Source: Ciona savignyi
Taxonomy: Eukaryota; Chordata; Ascidiacea; Phlebobranchia; Cionidae
NCBI GenBank assembly: GCA_000149265.1
Contig: CH002903.1
Location: 392,584-456,583, forward strand
DNA: 64,000 nucleotides
Direction: 5' to 3'
Shown piece by piece: positions 49,165-62,300 of this stretch. Numbering within the stretch: position 1 is the first letter of the stretch; the number at the start of each line of letters is the position of its first letter. The translations under genes and the position numbers were made by a program. A model generated the notes under the pieces. That model saw only the letters and a program-made list of their open reading frames with translations, was not told where the DNA came from and did not search any database.

Positions 49165-51230
49165 CTTATATTTTTTTACCGAATACTATTGTTTAGCGCA
49201 TATTATTATCTGTGTTGTGTCCATAGGACTAACCAAGGTACAACGCTTGTCCTTTTATTCTTATAGGCTATTCCTTGAGATTACACCGTCGCAGTGGGCG
49301 ATCACCTATTGCCTGAACTGGTTGAACGATTCACTTCTATCCTAACGGATGCTTAAACCACGTTGAAGAATTTATCCACGATTACAGTCTAATAACTCAC
49401 ACATTCCAGTTTCTAAAGCTAAATAAAATTAAGGTTTATACCATTGAAAATTAAAATGCAGGGGAGTTATCATACGAACCATTGTCAGATCACCTTGCGA
49501 ATACGTAAGAGGTTTGTCACAGGGGTAATCGTCAGATCACCTCGGGCATCGGGTCAACAAATCTATTACAGTGTGTCGTTTATTATTGAGAGATTGCTAC
49601 TCTTTTAGCTTCCCTCGATAATTGACTGGGTTCCGGCGAAATGTGTGCTGCACAAGGCAAAATCGACAATCTAGCAACTAGTTTTGATATAACAAACTTG
49701 TAGCACATCTGTAATTGGTGGTTACATCAAAGCACAACATAATCTGATCGCATTCAACTCTTGTAGTCCCCAATATGTGATGCAGACAACGGTAGACTTT
49801 ATTATAAATTTACATGTAATTAACATATGTTGTTCGTGTTCATGTATTCTATTTTCTTGATACGAACCCCTATAAAAGTTTTATACCACATCTAAAAAAG
49901 ACACCGTTGTCCAAATGATAGCACAGGAATTTTGAGGTGCACAGTAGACCTATATATTTTTCAGCGCTTATAAGGACGATGTGTGTGTGGGGTGGGGGAT
50001 AAACATCAATATCCTATACTATTTACTCGCACCGTTGCGCTATTGGAGTCAAAGCAGGTGTCAACCGTCTACTTTTAAAAGGCGAAATAATATAAAAAGG
50101 CAGCCGCTACAACGTTTTGGCTAAAAAGCGCCACATTAAGCTATACTGGTTGATTACATAAAAAGTAGTTTGAGTTTACCATGTTTTAAATAGACCAATA
50201 ATGGTAGAAACGAAATACAATAAATTTAAAGAGAATCTCCTTGAAAGATTTTCATAGAAATAACATGCTACAGGTTGTTTACCAAAAAGCGCGCGAAAGC
50301 TCGGTTGCAAAATCAGCTGGGATCCATTTTCAGTTTGTAAATAACATTCTGTTCTAACTTAATAGTTTAAGGATGAGCCAAGCTGTATTACTTTTTAGAA
50401 ATTTTAGATCTTCTACCTGTTTTTTAGTTTTATATTGTTACATTTACGTCCGATTTTACTGCTTTTGCGCCAACCACCTTACCTAAATGTCTAACTATAT
50501 AGAATAGTGTAGCAATATTCTATTAAATACAGAATCGCTCGAAGCGCTTCGATCGCTTACTATACTTCGTAATTACAAAAGCCTTAAAGAAAACTTATCT
50601 AACTATAATAAAGATTTTGATATTAACGTTAGGGTTGGGGTTAAATTTAGTTTTGGGGTTGAGATGAGTGTTTGGGACAGGGTTAGAATTACTTTTCATA
50701 GCAATCAAAGCGATCCTCTAATATTTAGAGGCACCCACATAGGGTGACCTGGTGTAGCCAGTGTGTAGGCAGTATGTGAGTAGTGTGGGCATACTTGAAA
50801 CCCTTACTCAAACCCTCACTCTGGCACACTGCCCACATTGGGTATTTAGAGAAACCGATTACATATCACGTAACAGTAAGCTAAATGGCTCGTGAGAATT
50901 TTGTCCAAAGTCGTTTACAGGACTTTTGAAATTGTGGTAGACAGAATTTATACACAACAAAATATCACGACAGAGACACGCAATTGTTAAAGTAGTAACA
51001 TTTTACATTAAATATAAGGCTTTAAATGTATCTCAAAGAGTGACTATTAATAACAGTGACAGACTTTTGGGAAAGTTTGTTTTCTGTGCGCCGGATTTTT
51101 TCACTTTACACTTTTGTCTAACTTTTGTGCCGAATTTTTTTTAAGAAAATTGCTTATATTGTCAACATCCTACCTTTTCTATGTATATTATATATACACA
51201 TATATATTAAATCTGATTAATACATTTTCA
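49165..51230. other. Intergenic region upstream of ZWILCH
   Basis: Contains an eroded family A SINE (about 49475-49640) and a relative of the 22451 MITE (50509-50730). A stretch of TA-rich DNA (TATTATATATACACATATAT) at about 51186-51208 lies just before ZWILCH and could serve as a core promoter. No other coding sequence was recognised. Confidence 0.45.
50509..50730. mobile_element. MITE related to 22451-22732
   Basis: Shares CGATCGCTTACTATACTTCG with the other copy, followed by TAATTACAAAAGCC, and later GTGTTTGGGACAGGGTTAGA; both copies end in ATTTAGAGGCACCC. The CGCTTGGAT tandem is reduced to GCTTCGATCGC. The left terminus is degenerate. Confidence 0.6.
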
Positions 51231-51233
51231 CAG
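51231..51233 (+). promoter_or_regulatory. Splice acceptor 34 bases before the ZWILCH ATG
   Basis: TACATTTTCACAG precedes a short leader and the ATG at 51268. It is either the end of a 5'-UTR intron or a spliced-leader trans-splicing site; trans-splicing is well established in Ciona. A similar acceptor (TTTTCACTTCAG) lies 41 bases before the SPEF2 ATG. Confidence 0.4.
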
Positions 51234-51267
51234 ATTCTTTACAATTAAAGATTAAGGAATTAGGACA

Positions 51268-54200
51268 ATGGAGCAATTCCAATACCAATTCAAACAGTAC
51301 GCGAAGTCCGGCTATGCGGCCAATGATGATTACATCATTTCTTCAAAGCTGACACCAAGTTACAGCAAACCTGGAAGCTTGGCAGTGGATTTAACCCAAA
51401 ATTTCAATGAAATTTATGCTGTTATAACTGGCTCGTCTGTTGAAGTAAAGACGTTTGTGTATGCTCCTAATACAGAGCAAGTTAAAGATGCAACCACACC
51501 ATATTCACCACTTTATGGGAATCCTCTAGAGCTGGAAAAAATTGATCTATCAAACATTGATCCAGATACCCAATTTTCCGAACAGTCTTTGGCACTTTTG
51601 TCGTTAAGAAAGGCGAAAAAGATTCTCTCTCGTGTAACGTATTCCATAACCAACAAAATCGAAAATTCTGATTTTCTTCCACTTGCTGTTTTATGTGATG
51701 GTGCAAACAACAATGCAGGCCTGTATTTTGTAATAATTTCAACTAAAAACACACCGGAGGGTATTACTGAAGCTTTTAAAACTGAAACTATTTCTTCTTG
51801 TGGGCCATTTCCGAAGGACAAATGGAAAAAGGGTGAAAAAGGAGAGAATGAAGCATTTTTATCCGACATACTCTTAAACTTACCCTCCCAACTTCATACG
51901 TTTAACTCTGGAGGTGAAGCACCACGTGGAAAGTTGGCGATGCAAATCTTCTCGCGATACGAGTTATTCGGTGAAAGTGATGCAATAATCAAAAGCATAG
52001 ATGAAAATCTGAGTGTTTCTCATGCCTCGGTTGATGTTTTCTCTAATGAGGTATGTTCATTGTGGAGCTTAAAGCATTGTTTTATTAATGTAAAAGAAAT
52101 ACAGCAATAAATTACTTCACATTTATAAAAAGTTACGTATTAATACATGATATTATACATATTTGAAATTTTGGTTATATAATATCTATAAATGCACAGA
52201 ATTTAGAAATTGTACATGAATATATATTCATACACATACACAAAACGCTTTATAAACCGTAACATCATTTTATAGGAACCACTTGAAGTTGTTTGTCTGT
52301 GTGTAGTTAAGTTTAGTAACTTACATAACTCACTTTATACACAGGTGACTGAGGTGCTTCAAACTTCATCGCTTAACGTTAGCAAAGTTTCTGTAAACCT
52401 ACGTCCAATGCCGGGTGATATTAGAAGCACGGTGTACTTTCTTTATCAAGATATCAGGATTTTGGAAGGTAATTTTATATATGCTAATTAAGCTCGATGT
52501 GGCAAGATATTTTTTCCAAGAATGATTTAATTTGCGATTTATATTCCTACTATTATGTCATGAAGGGTTTAGTGACTTTATTTTGCATAGCATAACTAAA
52601 AAACTCTTTATAATCAAATATGTGTCAGTGTCAGAGCAGTATCTGTTAAGTGTCCAACCGGGAAGCTAGTCAATGATATAGGACAGATCACAGAGATAAA
52701 ATCATGAAGGCCAAATGGTCATACTAATGGGCAAATAATTATACTTAGGGGCAAAATTGTCATCTTGGAAGCCATGTGAATCAACCTTACTACACTGCTA
52801 AAAAAATCTTAAAGATACCCCTTACCAGGTCTCATGCAAGTTTTTGGAGCAAAAAAGCAAATAGTTTGGGCTGAAATTGAAGAAGAAGAAGAGGTACATC
52901 TTTTTGAGATATTCCAGCCTTAACTCTTATCTATTGGCTTTATGTTTCTATGCTATAAATCACATCTTTTGTTATGTTACTATGTCATTTACAGTTAAAA
53001 AAATAAACTAAATGACAAATATAACTAAAAGACAAATATTTTAGGTACGGTATTCTGTTATTAAGTAATTACCATTTGGGTATTTGTATGTACGGTATTT
53101 AAAAAAGTCTTTGGAATCAAAATTTTTGAATTGCTCTAGCAAAAATACTGATCTAATTTAACACCATATGTTATATATTGCAAGTATAGAATTATGTGCT
53201 TGGTGAATTAGTTATTTTTAGTCGCAATTAGCAGTTCATTTTTTTTTCATCAATTTTGCATTAATATTATACACATAAAAATGCTTTGCCATTAGAACTT
53301 AATTTTAAGTTGGTAGAATAAAAAACCATTTCTAATAAATAATATGTAATAAAATTATTGGAATCTTAATATTAAATAATATAAAATTATTGGAATCCTG
53401 ATGCTCAAATAAATATCCCCTTAATGTTTATTGAACATTTTACATTCACAGAATGTTGGTAATAGAAAGTCAACTATGGATAAGTTGAATGAAGTTTTGG
53501 CTTCGTTTTACAACCCCAGTCGTGCTAAAAATGAAAGTAAACAAGGAGGTTGGTTTCTGTTACTTTGGTTTGTCCTTCCTTACCCAGAAGTTGCCACTTA
53601 GGATCAAAGCCATATTACCTAACACCACCAAAAGATTTAACTCGATTAGACTTTTTCTTTCTATATAAAACTTAAATTTGACTAACACTTTCTATAATAT
53701 AAAACGTAAGTTTGACTTACACTAGTTTGCATGGAATTTAATAAATGGGGATTTCCCAGAAAAGCGTTAAAGATAGGTTTGGTTCATACACAGCATTTTT
53801 GTTCGTATTTAATTGTATATATTAAGCTTAGTTTTGTGTTTCCACCTCATTTATATGCTAGATAAATTGCATTTATGATTGGTTCGGCTGATTCTATTTT
53901 AGGGAATTTCCCGGGGTACACCGGGTCATTTGAATTTTAGTTTCTTTAAATTTTTTCAATGCTGCTTAAAGGGGTAGGTTTGGTTAGATTGAGTTGAACT
54001 CTGCTGAGTTTTAACATGTTTTTTAAGGTCATCTAACCAACCTCACCAACTAGTCTGTAGTCTTACTCTATTTTGCATTCATCTCAAATTATCAAGTGTA
54101 GTCCTATAATACTACTTTATGACCAACAATTGTATCTATTAGACAAAGAAGAAGACACTGTGACCTCCTTGTTTGTGCCAAGATCTGAATTGGATTTCAC

Positions 54201-57200
54201 TGAAGCTGTCTGGGAAGTTTTAAAGGTTAGATTTTCAATATCCATAATCCATTACTTTGGCTTAAGGCTTTGCCTCAGTTAACTGGTTTGTTTTAAACTA
54301 ACTAGTGACAACATTTTGATGGACATAAGATAACCTGACGTTTGCCCATTACATGGAAAAATGTAGGGTCGTTATAACCCGACATTAGTATAAAAAACCA
54401 TGTACCAACCGTTAAGTGAACAGAACTATTTCATTATTTTGATTTTTGTTTAGACATTGCAACAGATTTGATAACTTATCCAACATTGAGTTTAAGCACC
54501 AGAAAAAGTACTGGCAACCAATGAATTTTGATCTATTTAGCTAATGGAGCAATCTACCTTCACTCTGCCATCATGGATATAAATAGAATAATTAGGATAT
54601 TCATGTTTTATGCTTATAAGTGAAAAACCCAAGGCTCAATATCATATAAGCAATCGTCAAATTTTAACACGAATACGTAAGGAAGAGTTCTCAGACGAGT
54701 AAGTGTCGTATTACCTTGTACCCAGCATCAGGTTTTACCACAGCTATTGCAGTGTGTTTATTTGATGTGACATTCATTCAGTTTTAGTAAAACCCATTTA
54801 ATCCAAATAAACGTTTGTTTATTTCATTCCCAGAAAGTCCAATCCAGTCATGAACTGGTGCAATGCTTAGAAGTGTTGGTTCACGAGATAAAACAGGGAA
54901 AGGGAAAATATTTTTGGCTTCATGAAGGGAACAATTCATTTCTGGGGAAACTCATTCGACAGTCTTATAAAGTGAGGTTATTTATTACATTTTCGATACA
55001 AGAGATTTTCTGTACAGTTGACTCCTATTGGTACACTCCAATTTAAATAAAAACCAAATGCAATAAACATGCCACCTGCAGGGCCAAAATCTGTGCGAGT
55101 AATGCGAGTATTACTGTGTACTCGGGTGACCCAAAACAGGAGAGTAAGAATTTACTCTTGGAAATAAAACACTAATTAACGATTACCGCGACCGTTTTCT
55201 ATTCAACTGGTGTAGAGGGAAATAAAAATCCTCATGAGTTTGATCGTTTTTATTATAGAATTGGCGCGTCCGAATACTAGAGTCTATAATACTTACAGCA
55301 ACATCATAAAAAACGGTGGCGGTAAACTATTTACTCTCGTTACTGGCATAAAAGATTTACTTATGTGAGCTTCCACAATCGAGTAAATTCTTACTCGCCT
55401 GAAATTCAGTGGATTTTTGACCCTGCACCATCTGTCCCACATTTCCAAAGTCATGATTAAACAAATTGTATTTGTACATGAACCAAATCATAAATCTTTC
55501 CATCTAGTGTTAAATCCCACACATACCGGTATACATTTGACCTTATAATTTTTTATTAATCTCTGTTGTGGAATCTTGTGTTATTTTTGTTTTGTCGATA
55601 ATTAACATTACAATACAGTAACTCTTGTTTTGTTCGCTTTTCTTAAAATAGTGTTAAATCCCTCAATGATAAAACAAATATAAACTAATAACTAAACATC
55701 AAGATACCCATATATTCAATTCACAGGAAAATGTAACGATCCCCAAATTCGACTTGACATTTCCCATCCAAGTTCTGATCGAAATCGGAGCTGGTAAGCT
55801 GCAGCGAGATTACGTTCAGTTCTTTTTCTCCCATCGTTTCGCCACCCGCGAGATCCTCGCCGAGTATACTTCGTTCGACGACGCTATCAGTGATGTCATA
55901 ATGCTCAATAGAACAATGGAAGGCTTGAGGAAGCTGCATCACGTGACGGAGCTTGCTACTCTCTGCCAGGCCAACCTCATGCTCCCTGTCGAGAAGATAC
56001 GCTCAGCTGTAAGGTGCGGTGTCTGTGATCTGTGCTTGAAGTAGTAACATCTTACTGTGTGGCTCAAAGGCAGCTTTTCATTTCTCAGTAATAAATCTCA
56101 AGGTTGTGGCAAAGTATACACTAATGCTCACAATGTAAGATTTACACTTTCATGTTTATTCATTGAATGAAAAAAACGAAAAAGTGCTATAAGCAACACG
56201 ACTATTCGTCATAATACAGTGTGTCTGTAGTAGGGTTGCTAGAGCTATTTAACTCTTTTAAAGTGTTAGTAATACCACATCACCCTAATTTGGATCGAGC
56301 ATAATTTATTTAGAACGAAGGAACATTGTTTAGTGCCTAAAGCCCTAAACTAAACTAAACAGCCTTGGAACTACCAGCTATTAACTGCCCGTATAAGCTA
56401 ACCGGCCAACAAAAAGAATTGATAAAAAACTTATCAAATACTTAACACTCAATAGATTGAGCCGTATAACCAGAATGTGAATACTAAATAATCTAACAAC
56501 CACTCATTTTAAACGTCTGTCGTTCACTCCTCATACACAGAAATAATATCCTATAAATATACTTCCCGCAGATCAGCTTTACAGTCATATGTAGCAGAAG
56601 AGGTCAATTTCCACAAGTTATTTTCTTTTGATGTCTCGTTAACTGACGTCAAGTGGATTATTGAGAGCTCTAGCCCCTCCGTGTGGAGAGTAAACAAGCT
56701 CGGAGCAAATGCGTTTGGAGAGGTATGAAACTCGATCCGGCTGGGCGCATGTGGTGTTCTATAAATGTGCCCACTGGATAATGTTTGCAACAAAGGTCTA
56801 AAGCAGGGATGTCCAACCTGACCCTGCAACAGGAATACAGGATTTTATATAACTATAATCACTTTTAATTGTTTCTTTATGTACCCATTTTTCTTGAAAT
56901 TTAATAGGTTCTGCGGCCCATTAAATTATTTCAAGTGACAATGCGGCCCACTACAATAAACGGTTGGACATCCCTGGTCTAAAGATAGATTTATTCTGTT
57001 TAACACTGCTTTTATCGTGTTTGTGGATGTTAGCTAGTTTAAAGATGTTAATTCAGTGGCTGGTTTCGATGCAATAAGTTTTCAGCTTAAAGCTGGCACT
57101 TAAACAATTGAGCTAGTTAGCTGCACAATGGGAACAGGATACATTACATATCCTTTTTAAAACGTTGACCTGTATTATCTGTATAGTCCGTCTATTTCCA

Positions 57201-57405
57201 CACCGTTCAGTGTAACAGATGAAAATAAATTTCTTTTTAGGATTCCGGGAGTGCATGTTGGACAAGGGATTTCCCCTTTTCTGGACTAGTACAGCAGCCC
57301 GCCGTTAACTGTGACATGAGCAATTTATCTGTGACATCGGAAGATGAAATTACCGACGCATATTATGTTACAACCGCAACACAGTCACATTTCTACGTTG
57401 ACTAA
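51268..57405 (+). CDS. ZWILCH: ZWILCH kinetochore protein (RZZ complex subunit)
   Basis: Nine exons join in phase: 51268-52050, 52345-52468, 52829-52893, 53452-53548, 54143-54225, 54834-54971, 55727-56013, 56572-56722 and 57241-57405. They give 630 residues; the human protein has about 590. Zwilch is part of the ROD-ZW10-Zwilch complex, which expands the corona at unattached kinetochores and recruits dynein and the spindle checkpoint. Collinear matches to vertebrate Zwilch include the FVPRSELDFTEAVW segment (human FKVRSDLDFAEQLW) and WLHEGNNSFLGKLIRQSY (human WLHSGSNSLLSKLIHQSY). FPIQVLIEIGAGKLQRDYVQ, RKLHHVTEL and WRVNKLG, and the final SHFYVD, also match. Exon 3 encodes an acidic EIEEEE run. 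The acceptor of exon 5 (54143) was chosen because it alone restores phase; its pyrimidine tract is weak. No frame damage was seen. Confidence 0.93.
54594..54805 (-). mobile_element. Degenerate composite SINE (family A)
   Basis: ZWILCH intron 5. Tail-first order is kept: TTAGGATATTCATGTTTTAT, GCAATCGTCAAATTTTAACA, CATCAGGTTTTACCACAGCT, ATTGCAGTGTG, TTTAGTAAAACCCATTTAAT. Confidence 0.58.
55079..55425. mobile_element. hAT-like MITE with subterminal GAGTAA repeats
   Basis: ZWILCH intron 6. Ends CAGGGCCAAAATC and GATTTTTGACCCTG are inverted repeats. Inside, TACTCG/CGAGTA and TTTACTC/GAGTAAA units recur on both sides, making the element partly palindromic. A clean 8-bp target duplication was not found. 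Confidence 0.6.
56804..56976. mobile_element. hAT MITE, 173 bp
   Basis: ZWILCH intron 8. Ends CAGGGATGTCCAACC and GGTTGGACATCCCTG are perfect complements apart from the left side's following bases. The exact 8-bp duplication GTCTAAAG lies at 56796-56803 and 56977-56984. Confidence 0.88.
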
Positions 57406-57900
57406 AGAGATTTAGTGTAGTGTTGCTGGGTTAGCATCTACTCCGGTTTTATTTGATAATACCAAACGCCTTTATGATTGAATTAAAAAGGAGTTTGTAA
57501 AGGCATTGAGCGGGCGCCGACATAGCACTCATTGCTAATCTGTATCTTCTGGGGTTAAAATGCAGAAAGTTATAGATTATTACACGCCCAACAAATACCA
57601 TGTGTTCACTGTCGACTTACGCAACTGTTGCACTTGATGTATACAGTACAGGCGCTGCCTGAAGGTGGTCCAATATATTTAACACACTAGCAAAGTTGTG
57701 TACACAACACTTTGCAATAGCTTAATTTAAGCGAGTTCACTCACATATTATAAAGATAACGCACTATTTTGGTAAACTATAAACTATTTTATGGTAGACA
57801 GTATTCCTGTATTGATGGTATTATGTGCATTTTTCTAATGATTAAAACGACTGAGTTTTCTATGTTAATATTCGGTATTGTTGCTTGGAACGTGAGCCAT

Positions 57901-57906
57901 AATAAA
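57901..57906 (+). terminator. Poly(A) signal candidate, ZWILCH
   Basis: AATAAA about 500 bases after the ZWILCH stop codon, followed by a GTTTGT-rich stretch. Confidence 0.4.
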
Positions 57907-58315
57907 GTTCTTTGTTTGTACATTACTTGACAACCGCTGAAAAAACGATGAGGTACTTTGTCTTTCCGCCTTGTAGATTTGCTAAACCCTCGTTATGATA
58001 TGTAATAGCATGAAAAATGTTTTATCGGAGTTTGTTATTGCAATGTGTTCTACACAGCAAAGATATTACTAAGTGGCCCTTATGTTGGTTAAAAAATATT
58101 TAAAAATAGCTTGGGATATATTCACATTATCTGTGTGAATGGAAAACGCTACAGGCAATCAATCATCAAATAGCGCCCAAGCTCGTGTTACTCGAGCTAC
58201 TGCACTGTAGTGTGTTGTACAACTATTGTACGTCATGGAATATAGATTTAATTAGTTCTTTTGTGATATTGCCATCGGTGCTAGCCCTTGCAATATTTAT
58301 TAAATTTATCCTTTT

Positions 58316-58430
58316 TTGTTTAACGACTGTTCGTTTAGCCGTTTTTTCCTGTTCCCGTGTCGTTATTTTATTCGCCTGCCATTTTTAAATACTGGGGCAA
58401 AAAATGAATAACTTAAACTAAACTAAAACT
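58316..58430 (+). mobile_element. 3' end of a non-LTR retroelement-like repeat
   Basis: Second copy of the 26525-26631 repeat, with ACGACTGTTCGTTTAGCCG, CTGGGGCAAAAAATGAATAA and the tail TTAAACTAAACTAAAACTAA. Confidence 0.45.
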
Positions 58431-58619
58431 AATGTAAACTCCTCAGTTTAAACACATGCGCAGGCGATATTGAGTATTTTTACAATGCATGTAGAAATAA
58501 GTTAACGCCCAATAAAATAATTTAGGCCTGAGGAAATCTGGTTGCCCGTGTGATTACTCACGTTATGTTTTCCATTTCATTGCCATAAACCTGAAAACAA
58601 AATTATCTGATATATTTAC

Positions 58620-58880
58620 AGATATCCTTAGATGAGATGGTATATTAATGTTTATTCCCCTAATTAGAAATAAAAGGGCGTTATTACACGTACAAATTTC
58701 AGATTACCTTGCCTCCTTACACTGGTAATCGTTAAATTAACTCGCGGTCACGATCAGCACCAAAGAAGTAAGAAATTAGTACTCAATACTATCACTGTGT
58801 AGTGAATGATTGAACCGTTCCTTAAACTCTTTTAGTTACTGTTGATCTAATTAGAGTCCGAAAAGTGCCTGTCCCGGGCG
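58620..58880 (-). mobile_element. Degenerate composite SINE (family A)
   Basis: TAATGTTTATTCCCCTAATT, CAAATTTCAGATTACCTTGC and a final AAAGTGCCTGTCCCGGGCGA keep the family order, with a divergent middle. Confidence 0.5.
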
Positions 58881-59329
58881 ACAATAGTTTAAAATGGGGG
58901 TCAACTCGTAACAATCGTGTTAGATATGTACTGTAAAATACTGATTTCGTGTTTATGAATTGACATTTCTAAGCCTTAAAATTTTTGTTTTGTGTGATTT
59001 TATCACATTTAAAGAGGAACTTTAAAGTTCTTAAGTCATTTAACCGTCCAAAAAATAAAGTCCCCGGTCCTTATTAAGATTTCTACGATTTTTCCGTTCC
59101 CATGGTTTCAGCGTGAGTTACTTCGATGTTTACCTTTATTATTTGTTTAGTTTGGCTTAATTTTAAAAATAGCGATATTAAATATATTACCAAGAATATT
59201 TTAACAGTTTAACAGCTTCTACTCTTTTAAAATCGTTTATTTTTGTAGTTTTAAAATTGTTACGGCGTTATGTTTATTTTTCACTTCAGAATCAACGATT
59301 TTAGGTTCAGGTTACTTTAAACCACTAAA

Positions 59330-62300
59330 ATGACTGATATTTTATGTAAATGGTTAAATGAGGAGGTCAAACTTACGAAAAAGATCGGTAAGGAGGATGA
59401 GGTTTTATAATCTTTGCTCTAGTCTTATTATACCTCATCATTCTGGCCTGTGCGTCTGTTTATTGGTACATGAACTGAAATATATTTTCTAGATGGGCCT
59501 AGTTTCATAAAATATCTTTTCTAAAAAGGGCCTAGTTTTCAAACCGGTGATGGGGTTAAATATAATCAGTATTATGCTTCTTTCATTCATTTTCTATATC
59601 TATAATCTAGATAGGTTTATTGGTTGAGTGCATAACCCCAAGATATACTTTCATACATTTTCTCTAGATAGATACAATGCAAAAATAACCCTTAAATGTT
59701 TGATAATCCTATTGTGGTGCCTCACCAGACATATCCTACACAAATCACTAGAAAACTTTGTTGTTTAGACAAATCGGAATTTGCTGCGGACTTTGCTTCC
59801 GGCTTCTATCTCGGGGAGATTTTGAACAAGTTTCAACTTCAACATGACTTTGATAAGTTCTCAGCTGGGCAGACCGCTGATGCGAAACTCAATAACTTTA
59901 CGAGGCTTGAACCGGTGCTTCACCTTTTGGAGGTAGGTTTGTTCTTTATTTTTATTGGGTTACAAAAGAGCTAACTGGTTGGACTAATTTACGAATGATC
60001 TTATTTAATTGGTTTTCTTTTCACATAAAACAGGGCCAAAAATACATACAAGTGTGCTCTAGATTGCTTGGAGTTAGTCTGGTGTAACAATTTTGCTTAT
60101 AACTGGACTATAATGAATTTACACTTATTGATACCATGTGGTATTATTAACCCTACAGTGTGGATGTTAATTTTTACATACTAGTATTGTTATTAAAGCC
60201 AACACAAAAGCTATACTTTTAGGACTTAATTTTTATCCCTGGTTAGAAACAGCATTCATTATTTGTAGATATAGTCAAATCTGCTACAATTACAGTACCC
60301 CGTATGTGAATTAATAATCAATACCAAAAATTGCTCTCTGGTAAAATCATGTTAACTTTGTCATTTCAGATTCCGTTTGATACGAACATCGCATACGACA
60401 TAATGATGATGAGGCATGGAACAGCCACAAGGTTGCTCTACCAGGTACTTTTTCGCCAAGCAGGCCCTTAAAACATAATATATGCATTCCAAGTAATTGA
60501 AAAATAATTTATATATATTAAATACTTAAAACATAATATATAGTTATATATGCCAAATACTTAAAAACTATTTTAAAAATACGGTTTGTCACCTTTGAAT
60601 AAAGTAAACTGGGTGTAGGATTATTGGCGATGTGACTTAAATCAATCTATTAAGCGCTATTCATATTAGGCATATTTAGATTGTTAATTAACTGTTCACC
60701 GATTAAGATATTCATTTTTATCCCCATAGATCGGAAAACACTGGGGTTGATATTACCTAGGCAATCACCAGATTAGCTTATATGTGTTGGCAAGTAACCT
60801 GAGCTATTGGTGTGTGTTGTATATGAACTTTGAGCTTAGACATTGCTTTTGTTTTATTAATGATCTACTCAGATTAAGCGAGGGATGCTAAGTGCCTTGG
60901 CCAAGGACAAATTTCTTTCAGTTTTACACATGAAATCTGTCTATACCATACTACTGCTGTTCTTAAATTTTACGCTACCTTGTTTTTCAAAATACTTAGG
61001 GTATGGAAACCACTTCCTTCCTATATTTTATAACATGGGACAGAAAAAACTTATCTTGCCAAAAGTAAAATGTGTGCTGATTCATCCCTACTTATTTAAA
61101 AAGTCATCCATTCTTTTTATGCTTTCAGGTTTACATTGCGTTGCATAGGAAGGTGAAGAGCAATTTGACAGGAGCAGCGATGGAAAGCATGCGGCCGTCT
61201 GCACCAGTTAAGTTGGAACAAATTGAAAGTGCTCTTTATAAGGAGGTAAAGTTTAGATTTGTCTTTTGGAAGTTCATCTACTGTTTTTATTGGTTGTAAA
61301 AAACTTTTTTTGCACTTTATTTCTCTGTTTTCAACACACTGAAATTAGGTCTAGCAACCCGGCTGATTACAAGGTATTCTGATGATGTTCTAAATAATAA
61401 GTTCATCTTTGTTTTTTCTCACATCGGTGATAAACATGTTGCAAAAGTATACACGCCACACATGTACGAATAAAAAACTCAACTTGCTAACAAAACGATA
61501 ATTTCCACTTTTCAGAGGTTAAAGACCCTTTTGCCACGAGAGTCTGATTTGATTCTCCAGAAAGTTGCCACCAAGTTCGAAGCAAAGAGAAACGAGAATG
61601 AACGTAAAGCTCTCGCTGCAAGGTAAGGTCATGTCTCATAATTATTTATATGCATCAAAGTTGTCTATTTTGCCAGAAATGTAAAAGTATGTCATCTTGT
61701 TAAAATATGTTACATATACTGTTTTTGGTTGAAAATAGTATAGTATAGGAGGAGGATAGGATATTCATGTTTATCCCCGTGAATGGGAAAAACAACACTT
61801 GGGTAATCGTCAGATCACCTAGCGCCCACTGTCGGGTTACCGGAGCTATTGCAGTGTGTTGTGAATGATTCACATGTTCTTTTAATTTGGTAAAACCCAT
61901 TAATCCGCTGGGTTTTGGCAATTTTCGTTAAGTGCCATACCCAAGGACACAACCGACTAGCTTGGGACCTGTTTCGAATCTGCAACCTTTCGACTAAAAG
62001 GTGTCACACTAAACCACCAGACTAACCGGTTGGATAAATACTGTTAAAAATGTTGTATTTTTTATTTTCAGGTTATATGTGTCTAAGAACATAATTTTAG
62101 TTCACATTAGGGAATAGATACAGTATGAATGTAGTTTGCACACCAATTAGTATGTGATGACTTTGTTTTGTAGATATTATTGCACTTTTAATATCAAGAC
62201 ATTTCTGCTTTAACCCTTTAGATTCCATTATAAATGAAAAAAACAGTACAAAAATATTTCTGTATTAGCCGATATTGCCAGTGTGGATTTAGGCCTAATG

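Larger units (their letters stand above)
57406..59329. other. Intergenic region between ZWILCH and SPEF2
   Basis: Begins with the ZWILCH 3' UTR (AATAAA at 57901). It then holds an eroded family A SINE (58115-58240), a retroelement tail (58316-58430) and a second eroded SINE (58620-58880). No coding sequence was seen. Confidence 0.5.

Noticed and set aside
50630..50700. TTAGGGTTGGGG-like sequence suggesting internal telomeric repeat
   Set aside because: Not a tandem hexamer; it is the conserved interior of the MITE family shared with 22600-22670.
51482..51869. Minus-strand ORFs of 86 and 118 residues
   Set aside because: Antisense shadows of ZWILCH exon 1.
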